64,000 bases of DNA. Source: Hyphomicrobiaceae bacterium (GTDB lineage: Bacteria > Pseudomonadota > Alphaproteobacteria > Rhizobiales > Hyphomicrobiaceae). Numbering within the stretch: the stretch's first letter is position 1; every line of letters starts with the position of its first letter. This document shows positions 37,441 to 45,408 of this stretch, piece after piece. A program made the translations under genes and the position numbers. Below the pieces are notes generated by a model. The model searched no databases and was not told the origin of the DNA. It was given only the letters and a program-made list of their open reading frames with translations. The stretch is taken from NCBI GenBank assembly GCA_020638035.1, contig JACKJI010000005.1, positions 1 through 64,000 of the forward strand. Direction: 5' to 3'.

Positions 37441-38916
37441 TCATTTCACCACCTCGGGCGCGTCTGCCTTTACCCCTCGTTCTTTGAGGCGGTTCATGAC
37501 CCATTGAATGCTTTCGACGCGGACGGAGGGGCGTCCGGTGAAATTGCGGGCGATGAGGGATTGGTCAGCCAGAGAGTCGATCGAGAAGCCAAGTCCATGG
37601 CAGTTCATGCACACGGAGCGGATCATTTTCTCGTTTGGTCTCAGGTTGGCGTTCTGGTCGTGTGTGACGAGGAGTTTCTCCTCATAGGTGTCGGGATTTT
37701 CGTGCGTCTCGCGCGGCATGTGGCACGTGGCGCAAGAGACGCCCGATCCCTTTGATCCAGATCCTGCGATTTCCGCCTCGAAGAGTTTGTGATGCGGCGA
37801 GCCGACGTAGGATCTCGTGTGCTGGTCGTCGTGGCATGACAGGCACGCATCGACTTCTGCCTTTGCGGTATTGAAAGCATGTGCGCCATGGCAAGTCGTA
37901 CAGGTGACCGCCCGCTCGCTGGCCTTCGATTGCATGGGCAGACGAGCGAGTGCCGGACGCATCGGGGTAAGCGGCTTGTTTTCGAAGAAGCCAAGAAGGC
38001 CCGCCTCTTCCGTGCGCAAGCCATCCGCGAGTCGCATGCCGTGGCGGCCTTGCGTAAATGTCTTGACCTCTTGCTGGTGGCAGCTCTTGCAGGCGTTGTG
38101 GTCTGGCTTCTCGTTCCATCTTGCGGCAATGTCAGCCGCGCTCTTTGCGCCAACCGCATGACAGCCTGAGCAGTTCACACCCGCCTGTGCATGGGCCGTG
38201 GCAAGCCAGTCACCGTTGATCTTTTCGCTTCCTGCGTGCTTTGCCGGCGCATCGGCCTCTGCGATCTGCGTTATGGGGCTTTGCGCATGCGCGCTATCGG
38301 GAGGAGAGGCCTTGAGCGCGATGATCGGCTTCTCCGCGATGACTGAATCGCCGGCATGCTTCTCCAGGAAATCCTCATAGAGTGCGCGGTTGTCGTGGTA
38401 GTTGTGGCAACCGGCATTGGCGCATGTCGAGAACGCGAGATCCTTGTGCGATGGACGATCCTTGCCGACATCGCGATGACATAGCTCGCAATAGTCGACC
38501 GGCAGAGTGACGCCACCGGTGCGCGTTATCTCCGGCTTGTGCTCGGTATGGCATGTGATGCATTCGGTGGCGGCAAGCTTCTGAAGCCTGTCGGCATTGC
38601 GCGGATCGGTGAACTTCTTCTTCGGGTGACTGTCCTTCGACGTCTTCAGGTCGTCGGCGTGGCAGCTCATGCAGGCATTTTGCATGTCGCTCGCGGAGCC
38701 GAACGCCTTCGTATGACAGGCGTTGCACGCCAGCTCGATTTGGTGGTGGCCGTGGCTCGTCGCGCCGATAAGGAGATTCGCACGGCTCTTGCCGCCATAA
38801 AACATGCCGGCCACGAGTACGGCTCCCCCGGCCAGCGTGGCAATCACCCAGATCGTCCAGAATTTGGCGTTACGGACCAAGGAATCCTCGTCAGTAGAAA
38901 TAGACGGTGAGCACAT
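37441..38916 (-). CDS. Eleven-haem membrane-anchored cytochrome c
   Basis: A 491-residue protein with one N-terminal membrane helix (about residues 17-40) and a periplasmic part bearing ten CxxCH motifs (starting at residues 64, 82, 119, 143, 249, 276, 339, 358, 395 and 436) plus one C-x4-CH at 165-171. No CxxCK is present, so it is not NrfA. Early motif spacing resembles cytochrome c3/c7-type multihaem proteins. The ATG at 38916 overlaps the preceding gene by 26 bases; a TTG at 38880 preceded by GAGGA is an alternative that still keeps the anchor. It probably accepts electrons from the cytochrome b domain encoded just upstream. The terminal acceptor is unknown. Confidence 0.85.
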   Translation of the reverse strand: MCSPSISTDEDSLVRNAKFWTIWVIATLAGGAVLVAGMFYGGKSRANLLIGATSHGHHQIELACNACHTKAFGSASDMQNACMSCHADDLKTSKDSHPKKKFTDPRNADRLQKLAATECITCHTEHKPEITRTGGVTLPVDYCELCHRDVGKDRPSHKDLAFSTCANAGCHNYHDNRALYEDFLEKHAGDSVIAEKPIIALKASPPDSAHAQSPITQIAEADAPAKHAGSEKINGDWLATAHAQAGVNCSGCHAVGAKSAADIAARWNEKPDHNACKSCHQQEVKTFTQGRHGMRLADGLRTEEAGLLGFFENKPLTPMRPALARLPMQSKASERAVTCTTCHGAHAFNTAKAEVDACLSCHDDQHTRSYVGSPHHKLFEAEIAGSGSKGSGVSCATCHMPRETHENPDTYEEKLLVTHDQNANLRPNEKMIRSVCMNCHGLGFSIDSLADQSLIARNFTGRPSVRVESIQWVMNRLKERGVKADAPEVVK

Positions 38917-40912
38917 GCACGGCGATCAGCAGGGGAAGTGGCCACAGCGCGATCAGGTGCAGCCAGAACACGGCGTTTCTCATCGCGCCGGTTGAGGTTG
39001 GCTTGGTAGGCAGGCGGTGTTCCGCGGCGGTCAGGGCACCAAATGCGGCGCCGCTCAGCATGGCGGTCAGGAAGGACGTCATGAGCCAGAGATTGAGATT
39101 GCTGCCGAGCCGCAAGCCGGTGTGAACGACGAGTGTGAGGATCGCGCCTGCAGCTATCGCGGCATGGATGACGCGCCAAATGTCGTACGCGCCGAACGCA
39201 AGTGCGCGCACGCGCTTGCGCAAGGAAAGGCCGGCCGCAAGAACAGTGAATGCCAGTAGCGAGTAGCCGCTGACCTGCTTCCAGAAGTCGTCGATCCACA
39301 ACAGTTCGCGAAATCCGACGCCGCTGATGGTCTGGGAAAATGGAATGCGGGGCGCGGACAGAATGAGAAGCGCGATCACACACGCTGCCGCCGCAAGAGC
39401 GAACAAGGGTTTGTAGGCCGCTACGGGTTGCCGCGGCGCCGGCGCGCCGAGCAAGGCCTCAATGTTGACACGGCATGAGCCGCACACCGTTGAGGCCCCG
39501 GTGTCTCGCTTGACATCATCGAGCGTGGCAGCTCCCGCCGAAATTGCATCGCCGATCTGGCCGCGCGTCACGCCGGTGCAGTTGCAGACGGTTGTCGCGC
39601 GCGGCCACTCGCGCACGCTTGCGGAAGCATTCTGCGGCCAAACCTGACCGGAGCGCCGGAAACGATAGATCTGCCAGGGGTAGAGCGTGGTACCGGATTG
39701 GATCGCCTCCTGGACGCGATTTATCTCATCCCAATCGCCGATCGCCATAGCGCCGATGATTTTTGACCGCCTGAGAACGATGCTGCGATAGGAGTTCTTT
39801 TCCGCATCCTCGAAGCGGATCTGTCGCACGTCGCTGCGCTGGTCGAGTTGTTCGACGTCACCCATGCTGAAGACGTCGACGCCGATTACCTTCAGTTTTG
39901 TGACAGGTACGGAGCCGGAATAGGCGCGCGGCTCTCCGGCTATGTTGTGGGCGGCGACGACAGCCTGCTCGAATCCGGGCCCGATCAAGCCGTAGACATT
40001 CTCCTCGAATTCGCAGCACTCTCCCGCGGCGTAGATGTCGGGGTCCTGGGTACACATGCCCGCATCGACCCGGATGCCACGTCCCACAGGAAGAGCAATC
40101 TCCCGTGCAAGCTCGATGTTGGCGCGAATGCCTGTGCAAACGATGACCGTATCGCAGGCAATCTGCGCACCATCCTGCAGCGCTATGCCTTCGACGCGCT
40201 GATCGCCATAGATGGAAGCAACGCTCGCACCGGTTCGGATCTTGATGCCGAGCCTTTCGATACGCTCCGCCAGCAGGCGTCCGGCTCGTTGATCGAGCTG
40301 GCGGGGCATGAGGTATGGTCCGTGCTCGACGACGCAGGTTTCGATCCCGCGGTTGGCCATGCCGCGTGCGGCTTCCAGGCCCAGCAGCCCACCGCCGATG
40401 ACGATCGTGCTGCGCGACCGCAGCGAGCGCGCGATCAGCTTCTCCGCGTCGTCGGCGTTCCGGAACGTAAAGACGCCCGGCAGCTCACGCCCGGGAATCG
40501 GTGGAATATGGGCGCGTGAGCCGGTGCAGAAAATCAGCTTGGAGTAGTCGAACCTGCGTCCCGACTTGACGGTCACTGTGTGCGCGGCGCGATCGACGTC
40601 GATCACGCTGTGATCGGAGTAGAGCAGCACGCGGCCCGGCCCAGGAAACCCGAGCGGCTGCATCATCTGGCCGATCTGAGCGTCGCCCGCGAGCAGTGTC
40701 GAAAGCTTCACGCGATTATAGGGAAGCCAGCGCTCGGCATTGAGAATGATGCAGTCGGAGCCAAGCCGCGAGATCTCCTGTGCGACGCGTATGCCAACCG
40801 GACCGCCGCCGATCACGATGACCGGCGCGCATTTGGGCACGTCCATTGGAGCCCTGCCGATGTCGGCATGAGCCGCACTCGTCGGTCCCTCGATCAACAG
40901 ACGTTCGTTCAT
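38891..40912 (-). CDS. NirB-front-half / cytochrome b membrane fusion oxidoreductase
   Basis: A 673-residue fusion. Residues 30-330 are a two-dinucleotide flavoprotein domain (VIVIGGGPVGIRVAQE for FAD, IVIGGGLLGLEAARG for NAD(P)H). Residues 330-420 are the rubredoxin-reductase-like domain, and a BFD-like [2Fe-2S] site follows (C443, C445, C477, C480). All three are in the order found in NirB. Instead of siroheme domains there are five membrane helices (502-520, 546-564, 579-599, 608-628, 648-668), with H583/H597 and H652/H666 each 13 residues apart, as in two-haem cytochrome b modules. Predicted: electrons pass from NAD(P)H to FAD, the cluster, two b haems and the periplasm. The ATG at 40912 has a weak ribosome site. 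Confidence 0.85.
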   Translation of the reverse strand: MNERLLIEGPTSAAHADIGRAPMDVPKCAPVIVIGGGPVGIRVAQEISRLGSDCIILNAERWLPYNRVKLSTLLAGDAQIGQMMQPLGFPGPGRVLLYSDHSVIDVDRAAHTVTVKSGRRFDYSKLIFCTGSRAHIPPIPGRELPGVFTFRNADDAEKLIARSLRSRSTIVIGGGLLGLEAARGMANRGIETCVVEHGPYLMPRQLDQRAGRLLAERIERLGIKIRTGASVASIYGDQRVEGIALQDGAQIACDTVIVCTGIRANIELAREIALPVGRGIRVDAGMCTQDPDIYAAGECCEFEENVYGLIGPGFEQAVVAAHNIAGEPRAYSGSVPVTKLKVIGVDVFSMGDVEQLDQRSDVRQIRFEDAEKNSYRSIVLRRSKIIGAMAIGDWDEINRVQEAIQSGTTLYPWQIYRFRRSGQVWPQNASASVREWPRATTVCNCTGVTRGQIGDAISAGAATLDDVKRDTGASTVCGSCRVNIEALLGAPAPRQPVAAYKPLFALAAAACVIALLILSAPRIPFSQTISGVGFRELLWIDDFWKQVSGYSLLAFTVLAAGLSLRKRVRALAFGAYDIWRVIHAAIAAGAILTLVVHTGLRLGSNLNLWLMTSFLTAMLSGAAFGALTAAEHRLPTKPTSTGAMRNAVFWLHLIALWPLPLLIAVHVLTVYFY

Positions 40913-41056
40913 CGCAAAGCCCAGATGACTGCCTGAGCGCGATCGCGTAGAGCGTGCTGTGCTACCGACTGAAAGATCGACACGTCGCCACCTCCGGCTG
41001 GAGCTGCGCATCACGCGCGCGCTCGTTAGACCGAAATCCGAAAGTCCCGTTCGGAA

Positions 41057-41118
41057 GGGCGACGCTGCCCTGGTTGCGGACCCAGCAGCGGATCATTGCA
41101 GCAAGAATAGGCTGCAAT
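41057..41118 (-). other. Structured leader of the cytochrome operon
   Basis: Directly after the predicted start near 41128 the RNA can form ATTGCAGC/GCTGCAAT with an eight-base loop (41118-41095), then CGCTGC/GCAGCG with an inner CTGG/CCAG (41090-41063). The latter competes with a small hairpin GGGC-AGCGTC-GCCC (41070-41057). No U-run follows, so attenuation is not shown. Confidence 0.5.
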
Positions 41119-41138
41119 TTTCGCAACGCAAACAACAT

Positions 41139-41154
41139 AGCAATTGGTGTGCCA
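41139..41154 (-). promoter_or_regulatory. Sigma-54 promoter of the cytochrome/globin operon
   Basis: The minus strand reads TGGCAC-ACCAA-TTGCT, an exact match to the TGGCAC-N5-TTGCW consensus. The predicted start near 41128 leaves a 216-base leader before the gene at 40912. The spacing and both elements are as good as those of the nitrate promoter at 34147. Confidence 0.85.
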
Positions 41155-41567
41155 GAGCCAACGTGATGGCTAATGCTATGATTATGCGTGGATATGATGA
41201 TTGCCTGTTGAACCGTCCGGACAATGACAGACCAACGTTTGTGCGATGCAGTAGAGAGATTGCGGTGTTTTTTGGCAAGTGCCGGGCTGTGCTGCGACCG
41301 CAGAATAATCACCGACCGGCATTCCGTCGGCTGTTAAGTGCTGGATTTGGCGTCGGTCCGCAGGGTATGGCCAACTAAAGCGAGGCGACGGCGCGATCAG
41401 CGCTATGCGCACCAAGCAATGCAAAGGCTTGCAGTTGCGATTGGGTGAAGCGCAAACACGTTGATGCCCTCATCGCAGCGAGTGACAGCAATCGTCACTC
41501 AGCACCCGCTCACCCTAGTCCGGGAAGAAACATCTAGGTCCGCTGCAGGTCGGTTAGCTCGTTTCTC
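41155..41567. other. Gene-free interval upstream of the second sigma-54 promoter
   Basis: This stretch between the hydrogenase unit end and the promoter holds no supported gene. It is somewhat less GC-rich near 41160-41260. A perfect GAGTGAC/GTCACTC hairpin (41480-41500) lies 67 bases past the hupE stop without a U-run. No convincing NtrC enhancer was found; GCACCA near 41408 is only half a site. Confidence 0.5.
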
Positions 41568-42140
41568 TCATGCGGCAAGCAACGTGACGCCCACCGCGGC
41601 CGTCAGGCAGCCGAAGGCACGTTGCAGGTGGGCGTAATGTCGAACGGCGCATGCCGCGCCAACGCCAGTTGCGTGCAACAGGGCTGTTGTCGTCGCAAAG
41701 CCAGCGACATAGAGACCCGCATCGGCGCCCGCCGTATATTCCAACCCGTGCGCCTCACCGTGGGCGAAAGCGAAGATCGCGGTGATGCCGACCGCTAACG
41801 GCAAGTTCGGCGCAGTGCCGGTCGCAATAGCGCCGCCCAGCAGGAGCAGAGAAGCGGCGATCAGTGGCTCGGCGCCAGGGCTCGTCAGACCGCCGCCGAT
41901 GGCCAAGCCGGAACCGGCAATCATCGACAGGACGAACACGACCGGCAGGGCAATGATAGCCCGCGAGCCAAGCATCGCCGCCCACACGCCGACCGCAACC
42001 ATGGCCAGCAAGTGGTCGATGCCGGTGATGGGATGCGCGAGGCCATCCGTCAAACCCGATCCGTGGCCGGAGTGCGCCAGCGCCGGCATTGCATCGGCGA
42101 AGAGAATAACCAGGGCGGATAGGATGGCTCGTTTCATCAT
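41568..42140 (-). CDS. hupE: HupE/UreJ family nickel (or cobalt) transporter
   Basis: A 190-residue membrane protein with six hydrophobic segments after a signal-like start (ILSALVILFADAMPALAH). The HupE/UreJ signature is present: HPITGIDHLLAM near residue 37 with histidine and aspartate for metal binding, and FAFAHGEAHG further on. HupE acts as a nickel permease serving hydrogenase. As last gene of the hydrogenase unit, 69 bases after isp2, it would secure nickel for the large subunit. Two adjacent ATG codons (42140, 42137) are possible starts. Confidence 0.88.
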   Translation of the reverse strand: MMKRAILSALVILFADAMPALAHSGHGSGLTDGLAHPITGIDHLLAMVAVGVWAAMLGSRAIIALPVVFVLSMIAGSGLAIGGGLTSPGAEPLIAASLLLLGGAIATGTAPNLPLAVGITAIFAFAHGEAHGLEYTAGADAGLYVAGFATTTALLHATGVGAACAVRHYAHLQRAFGCLTAAVGVTLLAA

Positions 42141-42209
42141 GTCTTGTCTTACTCCCTTGCACCCGTGCGGTAGGTCTCGTCGGTCGTCGTGAAGTTCCTG
42201 ATGCGGGGC

Positions 42210-43511
42210 TTACTCGGCCGCGGCAGCGGGCCTTGCCGTATCGTCGAGATGATCGGCAAGGATTTCCACGAGGCTTCCGATTTCATGCGGCCAATGGTAG
42301 TGGGCCTTGCTCTCGTCCATGGTCAGCCGGCAATTCGAGCAGGCGGAGATCAATGTGTTGGCGCCCGTCGCCTCGACTTGGTCCATCTTGATCTTGAACA
42401 CCTTGTGACGCACATCGGCAGCCCGGCCCATCGCCTGGACGCCGCCGCCGCCGCCACAACACCAGTTGAAGTTCCCAGTCGGCGACATCTCACGGAAGTC
42501 GGTCGCGAAGCCGTCAAGCAGATAGCGCGCATCCGCCGTCGCACCGCCGCGCCGCGAGATCTGGCATGGGTCGTGATAGGTGAAGGCGTCCGCCATCGGC
42601 TTCAGCCGTAGACGACCCTGGCGTTTCAGGTCGGCGAGATACTCGGTGATGTGGCGGACCTCGAACGGCAACGGCCGGCCGAGAATGTTAGCGGCGGCAT
42701 AGCGCATCACACCGAACGCATGACCACATTCGGGGATGACGACGGTCTTTGCGCCAGTTGCCGCTGTTGCTGCGACGATGCGCTCGATCATCACCCGCGC
42801 GACCGATGTGTTGCCGGCAAGATATCCGAAGTTGGTCGACTCATAACCCTTGCTGGAGAAGGTCCAGTTGACGCCGGCATGGTTCATGAGCTTCGCCATG
42901 GCGACAATTGACGAGGGATATTTCATGGTCTCGATCGAGGACACCGTGAGCAGCACATCCGCCTTCGCTTTGTCGAGCGGGATGTCGACTTCGTTCTCAT
43001 CGGCCAGCCACTCGATGCGTTCCTCAAGCTTCTCCGGCGTCAGTCCCAATGGGCTGCCCTTGTCGCGTGAGGCATCCGCTGCCGCCATGAGATCGGACGG
43101 GCCAAGCCCGGCAGCCGCATAGGCTTGGCGCGAGATCTGGACGATGGAGGCAACGTCAATGCCCATCGGGCACACCTGCGTGCACCTCCCGCACATTGTG
43201 CAGGTATCGAAGATGAGGTCTTCGGTCTCCCGCAGATCGCGTTCTGTAAGGGCCGGCGCTAGGCCAATCCACGCGAGTGGTGAACTCTTGGCGCGGTGCG
43301 CCTTCAGCATGGGCCGCAGCTTGAGAGCCGGCGTATGCCGCGGGTCCTTGGTAGCCTGGTAAAAGTGGCACGCTGCGGCGCATTGCCCGCAATGCACGCA
43401 CGATTGCAGGTAAGTGACCATGTTGCCGCTCGTTGCGCCGAGCAGCTTCGCAGTGGCGGCCGCAACGTCGATCGGCTTTGCACCATCGGCCGGGCTGGTC
43501 ATTGTGGACAT
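42210..43511 (-). CDS. isp2: Isp2-type HdrD-like iron-sulfur protein of the hydrogenase
   Basis: A 433-residue cytoplasmic iron-sulfur protein. Two [4Fe-4S] ferredoxin motifs are at C38/41/44/48 and C104/107/110/114, and two cysteine-rich CCG-type segments (CQISRR with NWCCGGGGG, and SACSNCRL) lie in the C-terminal half, as in heterodisulfide reductase HdrD and GlcF. Next to a NarI/DsrM-like cytochrome b and [NiFe] hydrogenase subunits, it matches Isp2 of the Isp-type group 1e enzymes, which pass electrons from hydrogen across the membrane. The ATG at 43511 avoids the palindromic repeat; the longer frame would run through it. Its electron acceptor is not known. Confidence 0.88.
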   Translation of the reverse strand: MSTMTSPADGAKPIDVAAATAKLLGATSGNMVTYLQSCVHCGQCAAACHFYQATKDPRHTPALKLRPMLKAHRAKSSPLAWIGLAPALTERDLRETEDLIFDTCTMCGRCTQVCPMGIDVASIVQISRQAYAAAGLGPSDLMAAADASRDKGSPLGLTPEKLEERIEWLADENEVDIPLDKAKADVLLTVSSIETMKYPSSIVAMAKLMNHAGVNWTFSSKGYESTNFGYLAGNTSVARVMIERIVAATAATGAKTVVIPECGHAFGVMRYAAANILGRPLPFEVRHITEYLADLKRQGRLRLKPMADAFTYHDPCQISRRGGATADARYLLDGFATDFREMSPTGNFNWCCGGGGGVQAMGRAADVRHKVFKIKMDQVEATGANTLISACSNCRLTMDESKAHYHWPHEIGSLVEILADHLDDTARPAAAAE

Positions 43512-43524
43512 GGCGCGTGCCTCC

Positions 43525-43609
43525 CTAGAGCATGTTCCGCCAAAGCTGATGCGAAAAACAAAGGACCCGAGCGGTTCCATGCGTTTCTGATCGCGTGGAA
43601 CCGTGCTAG
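43525..43609. repeat. CTAGAGC/GCTAG-bounded intergenic repeat (copy B)
   Basis: An 85-bp element between hupL and isp2 matching copy A at 18269 in its termini (CTAGAGC) and its right half (AACAAAGG, GAGCGGTTCCA, TTCTGATCGCGTGGAA). Its right end, GCTAG, supplies the TAG stop of hupL (43606-43608). Confidence 0.82.
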
Positions 43610-45354
43610 CGGACCTTGATCTGCATGACCTCGGCGCCGTCCGGATCAACCACATGGACGGCGCAGGCAATGCAGGGATCGAAACTATGGATCGTACGCT
43701 GGATCTCCAACGGCTGCTCCGGGTTGGCGAGCGTATGCCGGTCCATCAGTGCTGCCTCGTAGGGGCCGGGCTGGCCTTTGGGATCGCGCGGCCCGGCATT
43801 CCACGTCGACGGCACCACCGCCTGATAGTTGTCGATCTTGCGGTTCTTGATGACGATCCAGTGGGCGAGCGCGCCACGGGGCGCTTCCATGAAGCCGACG
43901 CCTTTGCATTCGGCGGGCCAAGTCGATGGGTCCCACCGCTCGGCATTGTGCACGCTGACGTCGCCGCCCTTGATGTTGGCGATGAGATTGTCGAGCCACA
44001 CCTTCATCTGGTCGCCGATGATCTTCGTTTCGAGCGTCCGTGCCGCCGTCCGCCCCAGCGTCGAGAACATGGCCTCCAACGGCAGGTCGAGCGTCTTCAG
44101 CGCATAAGTGGCGAGGTCCTTGGTCGGCTTGTGCCCCTTGGCATAGAGCATCAACACGCGTGCGAGCGGGCCGACCTCGACGACGTTACCCTTCCAGCGC
44201 GGCGCCTTGAGCCACGAATAGGACTTGTCGGCATCCAGCGCCTCATAGGGCGGCTTTGGACCGCTGTAGGCGAGTTGTGTCTCACCGACGTAGGGATGCA
44301 GCCCTTTCTGTTTGCCTGGGCCGTAGTCGTACCAGGAATGCGCGACGAACTCCTCGATCTGCGAGGGATCGTTGAGATCGACCGGGTGGATCTTGGTGAG
44401 ATCGCGGTTGAGGATCACGCCGCCGGGGATCAGCCAGCTCGATGGATCGTCCATGCCTTTTTCGGGGAAGTCACCATAGGTGAGGAAGTTGCCGACGCCT
44501 TCACCACGCTTGAACCAGTCTTTATAGAACGAGGCGATCGCCAGCGTGTCGGGAACATAGACCTGGTCGACGAACGTCATCATCTTGGAGATCACATTAC
44601 GGATCTCCTGCAGCGCGACGATGTTGACGCTGGTCGCCGCCGCGCCGCCAGGCGCTCCAGTGGGGCTCGTCGAGATCGGTGCCGGTGCTCCGCCGACGAG
44701 GAAATTGGGATGCGGGTTCTTGCCGCCGAAGATTGCATGGATCTTGACGACATCCCGCTGCCAGGCGAGCGCTTCCAGATAGTGCGCCACGGCCATCAGG
44801 TTGGCCTCCGGCGGAAGCCGGTATTCGGAGTGGCCCCAGAAGCCGTTGGCAAAGATGCCAAGCTGCCCCTGTTCGACGAACGTCTTCACCTTCTTCTGTA
44901 CGTCGGCGAAATATCCCGGAGACGACTTCGCATAGGAGGATATCGATTGCGCAAGTTCCGAAGTCGCCTTCGGATCGGCCTTGAGCGCAGAGACGATGTC
45001 GACCCAGTCGAGTGCGTGCAGATGGTAGAAATGCATGACATGGTCGTGGACGTACTGCGCGGCGATCATCAAGTTGCGGATGAGCTGCGCGTTGCGCGGT
45101 ATCTTGTACTTCAGCGCGTCCTCGACAGCTCGGACCGAGGCGATGCCATGCACCAGCGTGCACACGCCGCAGATGCGCTGTGCGAACGCCCAGGCGTCGC
45201 GCGGATCTCGACCCCTCAGAATGATCTCGATGCCACGCACCATCGTGCCTGAACTCATGGCATGCTCGATGGCCCCGGCATCATTGGTGCGCGCTTCTAT
45301 CCTCAGATGCCCTTCGATCCGCGTGATGGGATCGACGACGACGTGGTTTTTCAT
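43606..45354 (-). CDS. hupL: [NiFe] hydrogenase large subunit
   Basis: Catalytic subunit of the uptake hydrogenase, 582 residues, oxidising hydrogen at a Ni-Fe(CN)2CO centre. The L1 motif RICGVC is at about 60-65 (C62, C65), and the C-terminal L2 motif DPCIACAVH provides C561, C564 and H567. The 15 residues after H567 are the extension removed by the HupD protease. It is exported folded with HupS by the Tat signal of HupS. The stop codon lies in the terminus of a palindromic repeat; the sequence before it is normal, so function should be intact. It is preceded by isp1 and followed by isp2. Confidence 0.96.
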   Translation of the reverse strand: MKNHVVVDPITRIEGHLRIEARTNDAGAIEHAMSSGTMVRGIEIILRGRDPRDAWAFAQRICGVCTLVHGIASVRAVEDALKYKIPRNAQLIRNLMIAAQYVHDHVMHFYHLHALDWVDIVSALKADPKATSELAQSISSYAKSSPGYFADVQKKVKTFVEQGQLGIFANGFWGHSEYRLPPEANLMAVAHYLEALAWQRDVVKIHAIFGGKNPHPNFLVGGAPAPISTSPTGAPGGAAATSVNIVALQEIRNVISKMMTFVDQVYVPDTLAIASFYKDWFKRGEGVGNFLTYGDFPEKGMDDPSSWLIPGGVILNRDLTKIHPVDLNDPSQIEEFVAHSWYDYGPGKQKGLHPYVGETQLAYSGPKPPYEALDADKSYSWLKAPRWKGNVVEVGPLARVLMLYAKGHKPTKDLATYALKTLDLPLEAMFSTLGRTAARTLETKIIGDQMKVWLDNLIANIKGGDVSVHNAERWDPSTWPAECKGVGFMEAPRGALAHWIVIKNRKIDNYQAVVPSTWNAGPRDPKGQPGPYEAALMDRHTLANPEQPLEIQRTIHSFDPCIACAVHVVDPDGAEVMQIKVR

Positions 45355-45408
45355 GGCTTCAACCCAGGCTCTTGAGGATCTTCGACGTCACAAGTTTGTC
45401 GTGTGCGC

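Noticed and set aside
37441..38916. Cytochrome c nitrite reductase NrfA
   Set aside because: No CxxCK catalytic haem motif, too many haems, and a membrane anchor; the catalytic role remains open.
41057..41070. GGGC-AGCGTC-GCCC as a second ANTAR target
   Set aside because: The loop fits the A1-G4 rule, but there is no second six-base-loop hairpin at the right distance, no U-run terminator, and a stronger hairpin competes; kept only as a note in the leader entry.
40959..41378. 139-codon plus-strand frame in the region of the second sigma-54 promoter
   Set aside because: It would run through the promoter and leader of the cytochrome operon, has no ribosome site and no recognisable domain.
43603..45252. 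549-codon plus-strand frame opposite hupL
   Set aside because: Antisense image of hupL, which has all expected motifs; similar images occur opposite nirB (27743-29149), nrtA (32386-33996) and the helicase (55713-57623).
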